This document shows positions 8,954 to 17,215 of a stretch of 64,000 nucleotides of DNA, piece by piece. Positions within the stretch are counted from its first letter, which is position 1; each line of letters starts with the position of its first letter. A program made the position numbers and the translations under genes. Below the pieces are notes generated by a model. That model worked only from the letters and a program-made list of their open reading frames with translations. It ran no database searches and was not told the DNA's origin. Source of the DNA: Brachybacterium kimchii (GTDB taxonomy: Bacteria; Actinomycetota; Actinomycetes; Actinomycetales; Dermabacteraceae); the NCBI RefSeq assembly GCF_023373525.1, contig NZ_CP097218.1, forward strand, positions 4,030,001 to 4,094,000. Direction: 5' to 3'.

Positions 8954-9771
8954 GCAGCGCGACCGCCGTCAGCGAGCTCGGCATCTCGCACGTCGAGAGC
9001 ACGGCGCGACCCCGCCGCGGCGGGTGGCCGCGCCGCCTCGCCCTCGGCGCCCTGGTCCCGCTGCTGATCCTCGTCGCCTGGGAGGTCGTCACCGCGACCG
9101 GCCTCGTGCCCGCCTACCGCCTGCCCGGACCCCTCGCCGTGCTGCGCGCCGCCGGGGAGCTGCAGGCCGCCGGCGAGCTCTGGCTGCACGTCGCGATCTC
9201 GGTGCAGCGCGTCCTCATCGGCTTCGCGATCGGCTCCGTCGCGGGGCTCGCCGTCGCCTCCCTCGTGGGCCTCAGCCGCACGGCCGACACCCTGCTGGGC
9301 CCGCTCCTCGCGGCCCTGCGCGCCGTGCCCTCGCTCGCCTGGGTGCCGCTGCTGATCCTCTGGATGCAGATCGGCGAGACCTCGAAGATCACGCTGATCG
9401 CGATCGGCGCCTTCTTCCCTGTCCTCACCACGGTCTCCTCCGCGCTGCGGCACACGGACCCGCAGCTCGTGGAGGCGGGGCGCGCCTTCGGACTGCGCGG
9501 CCTCTCGCTGCTGCGCACCGTGCAGCTGCCCGCCGCCGTCCCCGCGGTGATCTCCGGCCTCCGCCTCGCCCTCGCGCAGTCCTGGCTGTTCCTCGTCGCC
9601 GCCGAGCTCATCGCCTCCTCGATGGGGCTGGGCTTCCTGCTGAACGACTCCCAGCAGAACGGCCGCGTGGACCGGATCCTGCTGACCATCGTGCTGCTCG
9701 CCCTGCTGGGCACCGCCACCAACGCCCTGCTCGGGCTCATCGAGAAGAAGCTCCTGAGGAGGTGGGCATGA
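8950..9771 (+). CDS. ssuC: sulfonate-type ABC permease
   Basis: 273-residue inner-membrane permease with about six hydrophobic segments and the EAA loop EAGRAFGLRGLSLLRTVQLPAAVPAVISGLR of the SsuC/TauC/NrtB family. GTG start overlaps the previous stop (GTGA) and the gene ends at the next ATG, so translation is coupled at both ends. It forms the membrane channel for the ATPase and lipoprotein encoded just upstream. Confidence 0.9.
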   Translation: MSSATAVSELGISHVESTARPRRGGWPRRLALGALVPLLILVAWEVVTATGLVPAYRLPGPLAVLRAAGELQAAGELWLHVAISVQRVLIGFAIGSVAGLAVASLVGLSRTADTLLGPLLAALRAVPSLAWVPLLILWMQIGETSKITLIAIGAFFPVLTTVSSALRHTDPQLVEAGRAFGLRGLSLLRTVQLPAAVPAVISGLRLALAQSWLFLVAAELIASSMGLGFLLNDSQQNGRVDRILLTIVLLALLGTATNALLGLIEKKLLRRWA

Positions 9772-11873
9772 CGACCGCCCCGACCGCGCCCGAGGCCCGA
9801 CTGGTCGAGAACCGCAGCTTCCCGCCGCCCGCCGCCTTCGCCGCCCAGGCGAACGTCGGCCCCGAGGAGTACGCGCGCGCCGCCGCCGACCCCGTCGGCT
9901 TCTGGGAGGAGGCCGCGCGCCGCCTCGAGTGGCGCACCCCCTGGCACACCGCGCTCGACTGGGCGCCGCCGACGCCCGACCCCGCGACCGGCGAGCTCAG
10001 CGTGCCCCGCGCCCGCTGGTTCGAGGGCGGCACCCTCAACGTCGCCGAGAACTGCGTGGACCGCCACGTGCGCGCCGGGCGCGGCGACAAGGTCGCCCTG
10101 CACGTCGAGGGCGAGCGCGGCGACCGCCTCGCCGTCACCTACGAGGACCTCCAGGAGCGCGTCTCCCGCGCCGCCAACGCCCTCGAGTCGCTCGGCGTCG
10201 GCCCGGGCGACCGCGTCGTCGTCTATCTGCCGGTGATCCTCGAGACCGTCGTCATCACCCTCGCCTGCGCCCGCATCGGCGCCGTGCACTCCCTGGTCTT
10301 CGGCGGCTTCAGCGCCGAGGCCGTGAGCTTCCGCCTCCAGGACACCGGCGCGAAGCTGCTGGTCACCTCCGACGGCCAGTTCCGCCGCGGCAGGGCCGTC
10401 GAGGTCAAGTCCGCGGCCGACGAGGCAGCCGCCGACCTCCCCGATCTCGAGCACGTGCTGGTGGTGCGCCGCACCGGCCAGGAGATCGCCTGGACCAGCG
10501 GCCGCGACCTCTGGTGGGACGAGACCGTGGACCCCGCGAACCCCGTCCACGAGCCCCGCGCCTTCGACGCCGAGCACCCGCTCTTCATCATCTACACCTC
10601 CGGCACGACCGGGAAGCCCAAGGGCCTCGTCCACACCGGCGGCGGCTACCTCGCGCACGCGGCCTGGGCCCACTGGGCGCACTTCGACGCCAAGGAGGAC
10701 GACGTCCACTGGTGCACCGCGGACCTCGCCTGGGTCACCGCCCACACCTATGAGATCTACGGTCCGCTCGCCAACGGACTCACCCAGGTCATCTACGAGG
10801 GCACCCCGGACACCCCGCACCGCGAGCGCCACCTCGAGATCATCGAGCGCTACGGCGTCACCGTCTACTACACGGCCCCCACCCTCATCCGCACCTTCAT
10901 GTCCTGGTTCGGCGAGCAGCTGCCCGCCGGCCACGACCTGAGCTCGCTGCGCCTGCTGGGCACCGTGGGGGAGTCCATCAACCCCGAGGCCTGGGTGTGG
11001 TTCCGCCGCACCTTCGGCCGCGACGAGCTGCCCATCGTGGACACCTGGTGGCAGTCGGAGACGGGCGCCGCCATGGTCGCCCCGCTGCCCGGCGCGACCA
11101 CGCTGAAGCCCGGCTCGGCGACCCGCGCCCTGCCCGGCATCGACGTCGCCGTCGTCGACGAGGAGGGCCGCGAGGTCGAGCCCGGCCGCGCCGGCGCGCT
11201 CGTCGTCCGTCGGCCCTGGCCCGGCATGGCCCGCACCGTCTGGGGCGACCCCGAGCGCTACCGCGACTCCTACTGGCGCGCCCACGCCGGCCGCGGCGAG
11301 CACGGCGGCTTCTACCTCGCCGGGGACAGCGCGAGCATCGACGCCGACGGCTGCCTGTGGGTGCTGGGCCGCCTCGACGACGTCGTCAACGTCTCCGGGC
11401 ACCGCCTCTCCACCATCGAGATCGAGTCCGCCCTGGTCGCCGACCCCGCCGTCGCCGAGGCCGGAGTCGCGGGCGTCGCCGACCCCGTCACCGGCCAGGC
11501 CGTCGCCGCCTTCGTGACGGCGAGCGAGGGCGGATCGACGGCCGACGGGGCCGGTTCCGACGGGGCCGGTTCCGACGGGGCGACGCCCGACGGGATCGAC
11601 GCCGCCCGGCTGCGCGCGCTCGCCGCCCGCGAGATCGGCCCCATCGCCAAGCCCCGCCACGTGCTCGAGGTCGCCGACCTGCCCAAGACCCGCTCCGGCA
11701 AGATCATGCGCCGCCTGCTCGCGGACCTCGTGCACGCCGAGCGGGACCGTCGAGCGGGCCGCACGGCGGCGCCCCTGGGCGACGTCACCTCGCTCCAGAA
11801 CCCCGATGCGGTCGACGCCGTCGGCCGCACCCTGGAAGGCCTGCCCGCGGATCACCCGCTCCTGGCAGGCTGA
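9768..11873 (+). CDS. acsA: acetyl-CoA synthetase (AMP-forming)
   Basis: 701-residue AMP-forming acyl-CoA synthetase of the Acs type: it activates acetate, or a related short acid, with ATP and CoA. ATP-binding motif YTSGTTGKPKGLVHTGGGYL, the acetate-type WWQSETGAAM stretch, the GRLDDVVNVSGHRLSTIEIE hinge, and the acetylatable lysine of TRSGKIMRRLL are present. A low-complexity insert of repeated GAGSDGAGSDG lies at about residues 590-605. The position inside a sulfonate-transport operon is unusual. A sulfur compound that leaves a C2 acid after desulfonation (for example a sulfoacetate- or isethionate-like substrate) would explain it, but that is inference. ATG overlaps the permease stop. Confidence 0.9.
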   Translation: MTTAPTAPEARLVENRSFPPPAAFAAQANVGPEEYARAAADPVGFWEEAARRLEWRTPWHTALDWAPPTPDPATGELSVPRARWFEGGTLNVAENCVDRHVRAGRGDKVALHVEGERGDRLAVTYEDLQERVSRAANALESLGVGPGDRVVVYLPVILETVVITLACARIGAVHSLVFGGFSAEAVSFRLQDTGAKLLVTSDGQFRRGRAVEVKSAADEAAADLPDLEHVLVVRRTGQEIAWTSGRDLWWDETVDPANPVHEPRAFDAEHPLFIIYTSGTTGKPKGLVHTGGGYLAHAAWAHWAHFDAKEDDVHWCTADLAWVTAHTYEIYGPLANGLTQVIYEGTPDTPHRERHLEIIERYGVTVYYTAPTLIRTFMSWFGEQLPAGHDLSSLRLLGTVGESINPEAWVWFRRTFGRDELPIVDTWWQSETGAAMVAPLPGATTLKPGSATRALPGIDVAVVDEEGREVEPGRAGALVVRRPWPGMARTVWGDPERYRDSYWRAHAGRGEHGGFYLAGDSASIDADGCLWVLGRLDDVVNVSGHRLSTIEIESALVADPAVAEAGVAGVADPVTGQAVAAFVTASEGGSTADGAGSDGAGSDGATPDGIDAARLRALAAREIGPIAKPRHVLEVADLPKTRSGKIMRRLLADLVHAERDRRAGRTAAPLGDVTSLQNPDAVDAVGRTLEGLPADHPLLAG

Positions 11874-11941
11874 CCCGGGCCGTCCGAGCCGACCTGACCA
11901 TCCGAACCGACCGCCCGCACCGATCACCACAGGAGGTCACC

Positions 11942-13189
11942 ATGACCACGACCGTCCCCGCGTCCACCTTCGAGACGCCGCTGAAGTTCGCCTACTGGGT
12001 GCCCAACGTCTCCGGCGGCCTCGTCGTCTCCACGATCGAGCAGCGCACCGACTGGCAGCTGCCCTACAACTCCGCCCTCGCGAAGACCGCCGAGGACTCG
12101 GGCTTCGAGTACGCCCTCACCCAGACCCGCTACGCCGCGAGCTACGGCGCCGCGCAGCAGCACGAGGCCTCCGCCTTCAGCCTCGCCCTGCTCGGCGCGA
12201 CCGAGCGCCTGCGCGTCATCGCCGCCTTCCACCCGGGCATGTGGCACCCGGGCGTGCTCGCCAAGTGGCTCATCACCGCCGACCACCTCTCGAACGGCCG
12301 CGCCGCCGTCAACATCGTCTCCGGCTGGCTGAAGGACGAGTTCACCGGCTTCGGCCTGCCCTGGCTCGACCACGACGAGCGCTACGTGCGCACCGAGGAG
12401 TTCATCAGCGCCCTGCGCGGCCTGCTCACCGAGGAGGGCTACTCGCAGGACGGGAAGTACTACTCGATCGACGACTTCAACCTCTCCCCGAAGCCCGTCG
12501 ACGTCCCCGGCCGCCCCCACCCCGAGATCTTCTTCGGCGGCAACTCGACGGCCGCGCAGAAGGCCGCCGGCCACGTCGCCGACTGGTACTTCTCCAACGG
12601 CCGCGACCTCGAGGGCTACCAGGGCAACGTCGAGGGCGTGCTGGCCTCCGCGGCCGAGGTCGGCCGCAGCCCCCGCTTCGGCCTCAACGGCTTCGTGATC
12701 GCCCGCGACTCCCGGAAGGAGGCCGAGGAGACCCTGCGCGAGATCGTCGCCAAGGCCCACCGCCCGGCCGTCGAGGGCTTCGCCCAGTCCGTCAAGGAGG
12801 CCGGGCAGTCCACGGCCGACGGCAAGGGCATGTGGTCCGACTCCTCCTTCGAGGACCTCGTGCAGTACAACGACGGCTTCAAGACCCGCCTCATCGGCAC
12901 CCCCGAGGAGATCGCCGAGCGCATCGTCGCGTACAAGGAGATCGGGGTGAACCTGCTGCTGACCTGCTACCTCCACTTCACCGAGGAGGTCGCCGCCTTC
13001 GGCCGGGACGTGATGCCGATCGTCCGCGAGCTCGAGAAGGACCTCGCCCGCAAGCACGGCACCGAGCTCGACGCCTCCCAGATCCCCGACGTCCCCGGTG
13101 TGAGCGCCGAGGCCGCCACCGCGGCGGCCGACGCGACCCTCCCGTCGGACCCGTCGGCCCCGTCGACGGATGAGGAGCAGGCCGCGTGA
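11942..13189 (+). CDS. sfnG: FMNH2-dependent sulfone/sulfonate monooxygenase (SfnG-like)
   Basis: 415-residue luciferase-fold monooxygenase. The start FAYWVPNVSGGLVVSTIEQRTDW and the GSGWLKDEF-type flavin region (IVSGWLKDEFTGFG) match the dimethylsulfone monooxygenase SfnG group, which uses reduced FMN and O2 to cut a C-S bond, giving a sulfinate; related enzymes (SsuD) release sulfite. No flavin reductase is encoded nearby, so FMNH2 must come from elsewhere. A clear AGGAGG lies before the ATG. The C-terminal 50 residues are Ala/Ser-rich and extend past the usual family end. The stop overlaps the metY GTG. Confidence 0.87.
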   Translation: MTTTVPASTFETPLKFAYWVPNVSGGLVVSTIEQRTDWQLPYNSALAKTAEDSGFEYALTQTRYAASYGAAQQHEASAFSLALLGATERLRVIAAFHPGMWHPGVLAKWLITADHLSNGRAAVNIVSGWLKDEFTGFGLPWLDHDERYVRTEEFISALRGLLTEEGYSQDGKYYSIDDFNLSPKPVDVPGRPHPEIFFGGNSTAAQKAAGHVADWYFSNGRDLEGYQGNVEGVLASAAEVGRSPRFGLNGFVIARDSRKEAEETLREIVAKAHRPAVEGFAQSVKEAGQSTADGKGMWSDSSFEDLVQYNDGFKTRLIGTPEEIAERIVAYKEIGVNLLLTCYLHFTEEVAAFGRDVMPIVRELEKDLARKHGTELDASQIPDVPGVSAEAATAAADATLPSDPSAPSTDEEQAA

Positions 13190-14523
13190 GCGACGAGCGC
13201 ACCTTCGGGTTCCGCACCCGCGCCCTGCACGCCGGCGGCACGCCGGACGCCGTGCACGGCGCCCGCGCGGTCCCGATCTACCAGAGCACCTCGTTCGTCT
13301 TCGACGACGCGACCGACGCCGCGACGCTGTTCGCCCTGCAGAAGTACGGCAACATCTACTCGCGCATCGGCAACCCCACGGTCGCGGCCTTCGAGGAGCG
13401 CGTCGCCTCGCTCGAGGGAGGGATCGGTGCGGTCGCCACGGCGTCCGGGATGAGCGCCGAGTTCATCACCTTCGCGGCGCTCGCCGGGGCGGGCGACCAC
13501 ATCGTCGCCTCCGCCCAGCTCTACGGCGGCACCGTCACCCAGCTCGACGTGACCCTGCGCCGCTTCGGCGTGGAGACCACGTTCGTCGCGTCCTCCGACG
13601 CCGCGGACTATGCGGCCGCGATCCGGCCGGAGACCAGGGCGGTGTACGTCGAGATCATCGGCAACCCGTCCGGGGAGATCGCCGACCTCGAGGCGCTCGC
13701 CGAGGTCGCGCACGCCTCGGACGTGCCGCTCGTGGTCGACGCGACGCTCGCGACCCCGTACCTCGTGCGGCCCCTCGAGCACGGCGCCGACATCGTCATC
13801 CACTCCGCCACGAAGTTCCTGGGCGGACACGGCACGACGCTGGGCGGCGTCGTCGTGGAGTCCGGCCGCTTCGACTGGGGCAACGGCAAGTTCCCCGCGA
13901 TGACCGAGCCCGTCGCGAGCTACGGCGGCCTCAGCTGGTGGGGCAACTTCGGCGAGTACGGCTTCCTCACCAAGCTGCGCTCCGAGCAGCTGCGCGACAT
14001 CGGCCCCTCGCTCAGCGCGCAGTCCGCCTTCCAGCTGCTCCAGGGCGTCGAGACGCTCCCGCAGCGCATCGACGCCCACCTCGCGAACGCCCGTGCGGTC
14101 GCGACCTGGCTGGACGAGGACCCGCGCGTCGCGTACGTGACCTGGGCGGGGCTCCCGGACCACCCGCACCACGAGCGCGCGGAGAAGTACCTGCCGCTCG
14201 GCCCGGGCTCGGTCTTCGCTTTCGGCGTGAAGCCGACGGGCGACTTCGCGAGCGACGAGGAGCAGGCCGCCGCGGCCCGCGCCACCGGTGAGGCGGTGAT
14301 CGGGAACCTGCAGCTCGCCTCGCACCTCGCGAACATCGGCGACGCCCGCACGCTCGTGATCCACCCGGCCTCGACCACCCACCAGCAGCTCAGCCCCGAG
14401 CAGCTGCTCGCGGGAGGCGTGGCACCGGACCTGATCCGGATCTCGGTCGGGCTCGAGGACCCCGAGGACATCCTCTGGGACCTCGACCAGGCCATCACGA
14501 CGGCGACGGGAGTGGAGCGATGA
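13186..14523 (+). CDS. metY: O-acetylhomoserine (O-acetylserine) sulfhydrylase
   Basis: 445-residue PLP enzyme of the Cys/Met metabolism family. It adds sulfide to O-acetylhomoserine to give homocysteine. The Schiff-base lysine lies in HSATKFLGGHGTTLGG, and the family start TRALHAGGTPDAVHGARAVPIYQSTSF and the end HPASTTHQQLSPEQLLAGG are typical of MetY rather than MetB. GTG overlaps the monooxygenase stop. It is the assimilation end of the operon: sulfur freed from an imported organosulfur compound, once reduced to sulfide, is fixed here. No sulfite reductase is in the window. Confidence 0.92.
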   Translation: MSDERTFGFRTRALHAGGTPDAVHGARAVPIYQSTSFVFDDATDAATLFALQKYGNIYSRIGNPTVAAFEERVASLEGGIGAVATASGMSAEFITFAALAGAGDHIVASAQLYGGTVTQLDVTLRRFGVETTFVASSDAADYAAAIRPETRAVYVEIIGNPSGEIADLEALAEVAHASDVPLVVDATLATPYLVRPLEHGADIVIHSATKFLGGHGTTLGGVVVESGRFDWGNGKFPAMTEPVASYGGLSWWGNFGEYGFLTKLRSEQLRDIGPSLSAQSAFQLLQGVETLPQRIDAHLANARAVATWLDEDPRVAYVTWAGLPDHPHHERAEKYLPLGPGSVFAFGVKPTGDFASDEEQAAAARATGEAVIGNLQLASHLANIGDARTLVIHPASTTHQQLSPEQLLAGGVAPDLIRISVGLEDPEDILWDLDQAITTATGVER

Positions 14524-15068
14524 GCGCGGAGAAGGACGGCGCGGGGCAGGCCGGCGCGGAGAAGGACGGCGCGGGGCGGACGGCACGGACCTGGGTGGGG
14601 CCCACGGCCCCGCAGCGGCTCGGGATCCTGCGGCGCACGCGGTCCGTCGCGATCGTCGGCGCCTCGACGAATCCCTCGCGGGCCAGCTACTTCGTGGCGA
14701 CCTACCTGCTCTCGAGCTCCCCGTACGACGTGTACTTCGTGAACCCCCGCGCGACGGAGATCCTCGGGCAGCCGGCCTACGCCTCGCTCGCCGACCTGCC
14801 CGTGGTGCCCGACGTGGTCGACGTGTTCCGCCGCCACGACGACCTCCCCGGCGTGGCCCGAGAGGCCGTCGAGGTGGGCGCGAAGACCCTCTGGCTGCAG
14901 CTGGGCTCCTGGAATGAGGAGGCCGCCGCGATCGCCGAGGAGGGCGGGCTCGACGTGGTCATGGACCGCTGCCTGAAGATCGAGCACGCCCGCTTCCACG
15001 GCGGTCTGCACCTCGCCGGCTTCGACACCGGGGAGATCACCTCGAAGAAGCAGCGGCTCGCGCGGTAG
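14520..15068 (+). CDS. CoA-binding domain protein
   Basis: 182-residue protein with a Rossmann-type CoA-binding domain (SVAIVGASTNPSRASYFVATYLL; CLKIEHARFH near the C-terminus), YccU-like. The first 25 residues contain a short repeat, AEKDGAG, twice. Its reaction is unknown; homologues are frequently encoded beside metY-type sulfhydrylases in actinobacteria, so a link to sulfur amino-acid synthesis is likely. It ends the organosulfur operon and is followed by a strong hairpin. Confidence 0.85.
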   Translation: MSAEKDGAGQAGAEKDGAGRTARTWVGPTAPQRLGILRRTRSVAIVGASTNPSRASYFVATYLLSSSPYDVYFVNPRATEILGQPAYASLADLPVVPDVVDVFRRHDDLPGVAREAVEVGAKTLWLQLGSWNEEAAAIAEEGGLDVVMDRCLKIEHARFHGGLHLAGFDTGEITSKKQRLAR

Positions 15069-15145
15069 GCGCGGGCGCGGCGCCCGGAGGCGGGGTGCCC
15101 CGAGGTGCGGCGCCGGAAGGCGCCCGCGTCGCGTTGGACGCAATG

Positions 15146-15185
15146 GACGACGGCCGGTTCCCCGGATGGGGGACCGGCCGTCGTC
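15146..15185 (+). terminator. strong terminator of organosulfur operon
   Basis: An 18-base-pair stem (15146-15163 with 15168-15185, one G-T pair) and a four-base loop, 77 bases after the last operon stop. Confidence 0.85.
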
Positions 15186-15406
15186 GTGCGTGGGGGAGCG
15201 GTCGATGGGGCGGGGTGGGACTCGGCGCGGTGGGGACCGGCGCGGCGGGGCTGCCGGCGTGGCGAGGAACCCAGGCCGCTCTTGCATGGGGGTGGGACAT
15301 TTGGGGTTCGGGGTGTGGGTGGGTGGTGTTTGTGGTGGGTGTGTTTGTGGAGAAGTGGGGGTTGTGGAGGAACGGATAGAGTTTTCCACAGATTCTCCAG
15401 GGCATC

Positions 15407-15434
15407 TTGTGGTGTCCGTTTCGTCGGGTATTCT
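15407..15434 (+). promoter_or_regulatory. candidate promoter for DUF222/HNH gene
   Basis: TTGTGG (15407-15412), 16-base spacer, TATTCT (15429-15434), with a second -10-like TATAGA at 15440. It lies at the end of a 408-base gap (15069-15476) that otherwise holds the operon terminator and a strikingly G/T-rich, C-poor stretch (about 15283-15375). Confidence 0.5.
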
Positions 15435-15476
15435 TGGGGTATAGAACTTCAGGCCCGATGGAGGGGAGGGGGAATC

Positions 15477-17171
15477 GTGCTCACGAATGGTGATGCGCTC
15501 GGTGATGGCGATGATTCCCCCGCGCCCGGTCAAGGTGATGGTGCATCGGATTCCCCGTTGGCTGCGGACGATGCCGGTGCTTCGGCTGCGTCGCCGGGGT
15601 CGAGTCGGCCTCCGAAAGCGGCATATGGTCCGCGTCCGCGGACGCCTCTGTCGCGGGAGACCCTGGGTGAGCGGACGTTCGCGGTGGAGGGCCCGGATCT
15701 GTCGGAGGAGCTCGAGGGGATTTGGGATCTCGCGGTCCGGGAGTCGCAGCTCGCGGCGGAGTTGATGCGGCGTCTCGCGCCGTTGTGGGTGGGGCGGGAT
15801 GCGGTGGGTGCGCTGGCGCATGAGGGGGATGTGGAGGATGCGCAGGCGGCGGTGGCGCTGCGCACGACGACCACGGTGTCTTATGGGCAGATCCGTGACG
15901 CCCACGAGGCGCTGACGTTGTTCCCGTTGTTGTTCGCGCGGGTGGAAGCGGGCGAGCTGCCGGTCGAGTGGCTGCGCCGTGTCATCCACCGGTCCCGTGA
16001 CCTGCCCGAGGAAGACCGGAAGGGCCTGGATCGGGTGATGGGTGGTTGGGAGTTCGGGGTGACTCCGGAGACGTTCCGGCGCCTGCTGGGCGAGTTGATC
16101 ACCTGGTTCACGTCATTGCTGGAGTTGTCGCCGGTGGAGCGGGCGCAGAAGCGTCGGCATGTCGCGGCTCCGGTGGTGGGTGTGGATGGGACGGCGTCGT
16201 TGACGGTGACGGGTCCGGTCCCGGAGATCCTCGCGTTCGCCCAGTCCCTGGATGCGGCCGCGGAGACACTGCAGGCTGCTCAGCGTCACGCTCTCGACGG
16301 TGACGACGAGGTTCCGTTCGATGAGGACGGGACTGTGCGGGCGTCGGGGAAGACGATGACTCGTGGGCGCCTGCGGTATGAGGCGTTGCTGCGGGGGGAG
16401 GTGAACACGGACGGGCGCGAGGTGCCCGCGGCGCGGTTCGCGATCCTGGTGACGATCCCGTTCCTGACTCTGCTCGGCCAGAGCGAGGCACCGGCGCTGT
16501 TGGAGGGGAAGCATCCGATCCCCGCAGACATGGCACGCGAATTGGCGGGCCAGTGTCCGGAGTGGATGCGGATCCTGACCGATCCCGTCACGGGTGCTTT
16601 TTTGCCGTTGCCGCCGGAGCGGTATCGCCCGAGTGTGCAGATGGTGACGCATTTGCGGTTGCGGGGTCCGGAGTGTTCCGTTCCGGGGTGTGTGCGGGCG
16701 AGTTGTCGTGGTGTGGAGGTGGATCATATTGAGGAATTCGATCATGATCATCCCGGGCAGGGTGGGGTCACGGAGATCGAGAATCTTCATGTGTTGTGCT
16801 GGTCGCATCATCAGGTGAAAACCGCCCGTGATATCGACCCGGTCAGACTCCGCGATGATGGCGGTGAATCCGGTGAGGGTGTGGAACGAGGAATGCGGGA
16901 CCGGCATGGCGGGAGTCCGTCGAGCCCCGTGGACCCGGGCATCCCTGTGTCCCGCACGCGGGGTCGCACGCACTGGTCCCTCGGGGACGCAGCCGAGCTG
17001 ACCGTGGAGGACCAGGGCGATCTGATGACCCCGCTCATCGTCCGCGAGCTCGAGACCGCCTGGCACCAACACCTCACCACCACCGCACACGCACCCGATC
17101 TCCCCGTCGACGCCGACCCGCCCCGACCACCGGCCCCGACCACGAGAACGACCTGCGACCCGCCCTTCTGA
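15477..17171 (+). CDS. DUF222 / HNH endonuclease domain protein
   Basis: 564-residue protein of the actinobacterial DUF222 (13E12 repeat) family with a C-terminal HNH nuclease domain: SVPGCVRASCRGVEVDHIEEFDHDHPGQGG followed by LHVLCWSHHQVKTARD near residues 403-450. The GTG at 15477 was chosen because GGAGGGGAGGGGG stands in front of it; the frame is open further upstream but that part is non-coding in composition. Codon use is less GC3-biased than in neighbours (many TTG, GAT, GTG), which suggests a different history. Family members occur in many copies in actinobacterial genomes, and their role (selfish element or DNA processing) is not settled. Confidence 0.85.
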   Translation: MLTNGDALGDGDDSPAPGQGDGASDSPLAADDAGASAASPGSSRPPKAAYGPRPRTPLSRETLGERTFAVEGPDLSEELEGIWDLAVRESQLAAELMRRLAPLWVGRDAVGALAHEGDVEDAQAAVALRTTTTVSYGQIRDAHEALTLFPLLFARVEAGELPVEWLRRVIHRSRDLPEEDRKGLDRVMGGWEFGVTPETFRRLLGELITWFTSLLELSPVERAQKRRHVAAPVVGVDGTASLTVTGPVPEILAFAQSLDAAAETLQAAQRHALDGDDEVPFDEDGTVRASGKTMTRGRLRYEALLRGEVNTDGREVPAARFAILVTIPFLTLLGQSEAPALLEGKHPIPADMARELAGQCPEWMRILTDPVTGAFLPLPPERYRPSVQMVTHLRLRGPECSVPGCVRASCRGVEVDHIEEFDHDHPGQGGVTEIENLHVLCWSHHQVKTARDIDPVRLRDDGGESGEGVERGMRDRHGGSPSSPVDPGIPVSRTRGRTHWSLGDAAELTVEDQGDLMTPLIVRELETAWHQHLTTTAHAPDLPVDADPPRPPAPTTRTTCDPPF

Positions 17172-17215
17172 CGAGGTCGGCGGACTGGCAGGCCCGCATG
17201 ACTAGCATGGCGACC

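Noticed and set aside
15105-15476. Longer N-terminus for the DUF222/HNH protein
   Set aside because: It crosses the operon terminator and a non-coding G/T-rich tract; the GTG at 15477 has a strong ribosome site.
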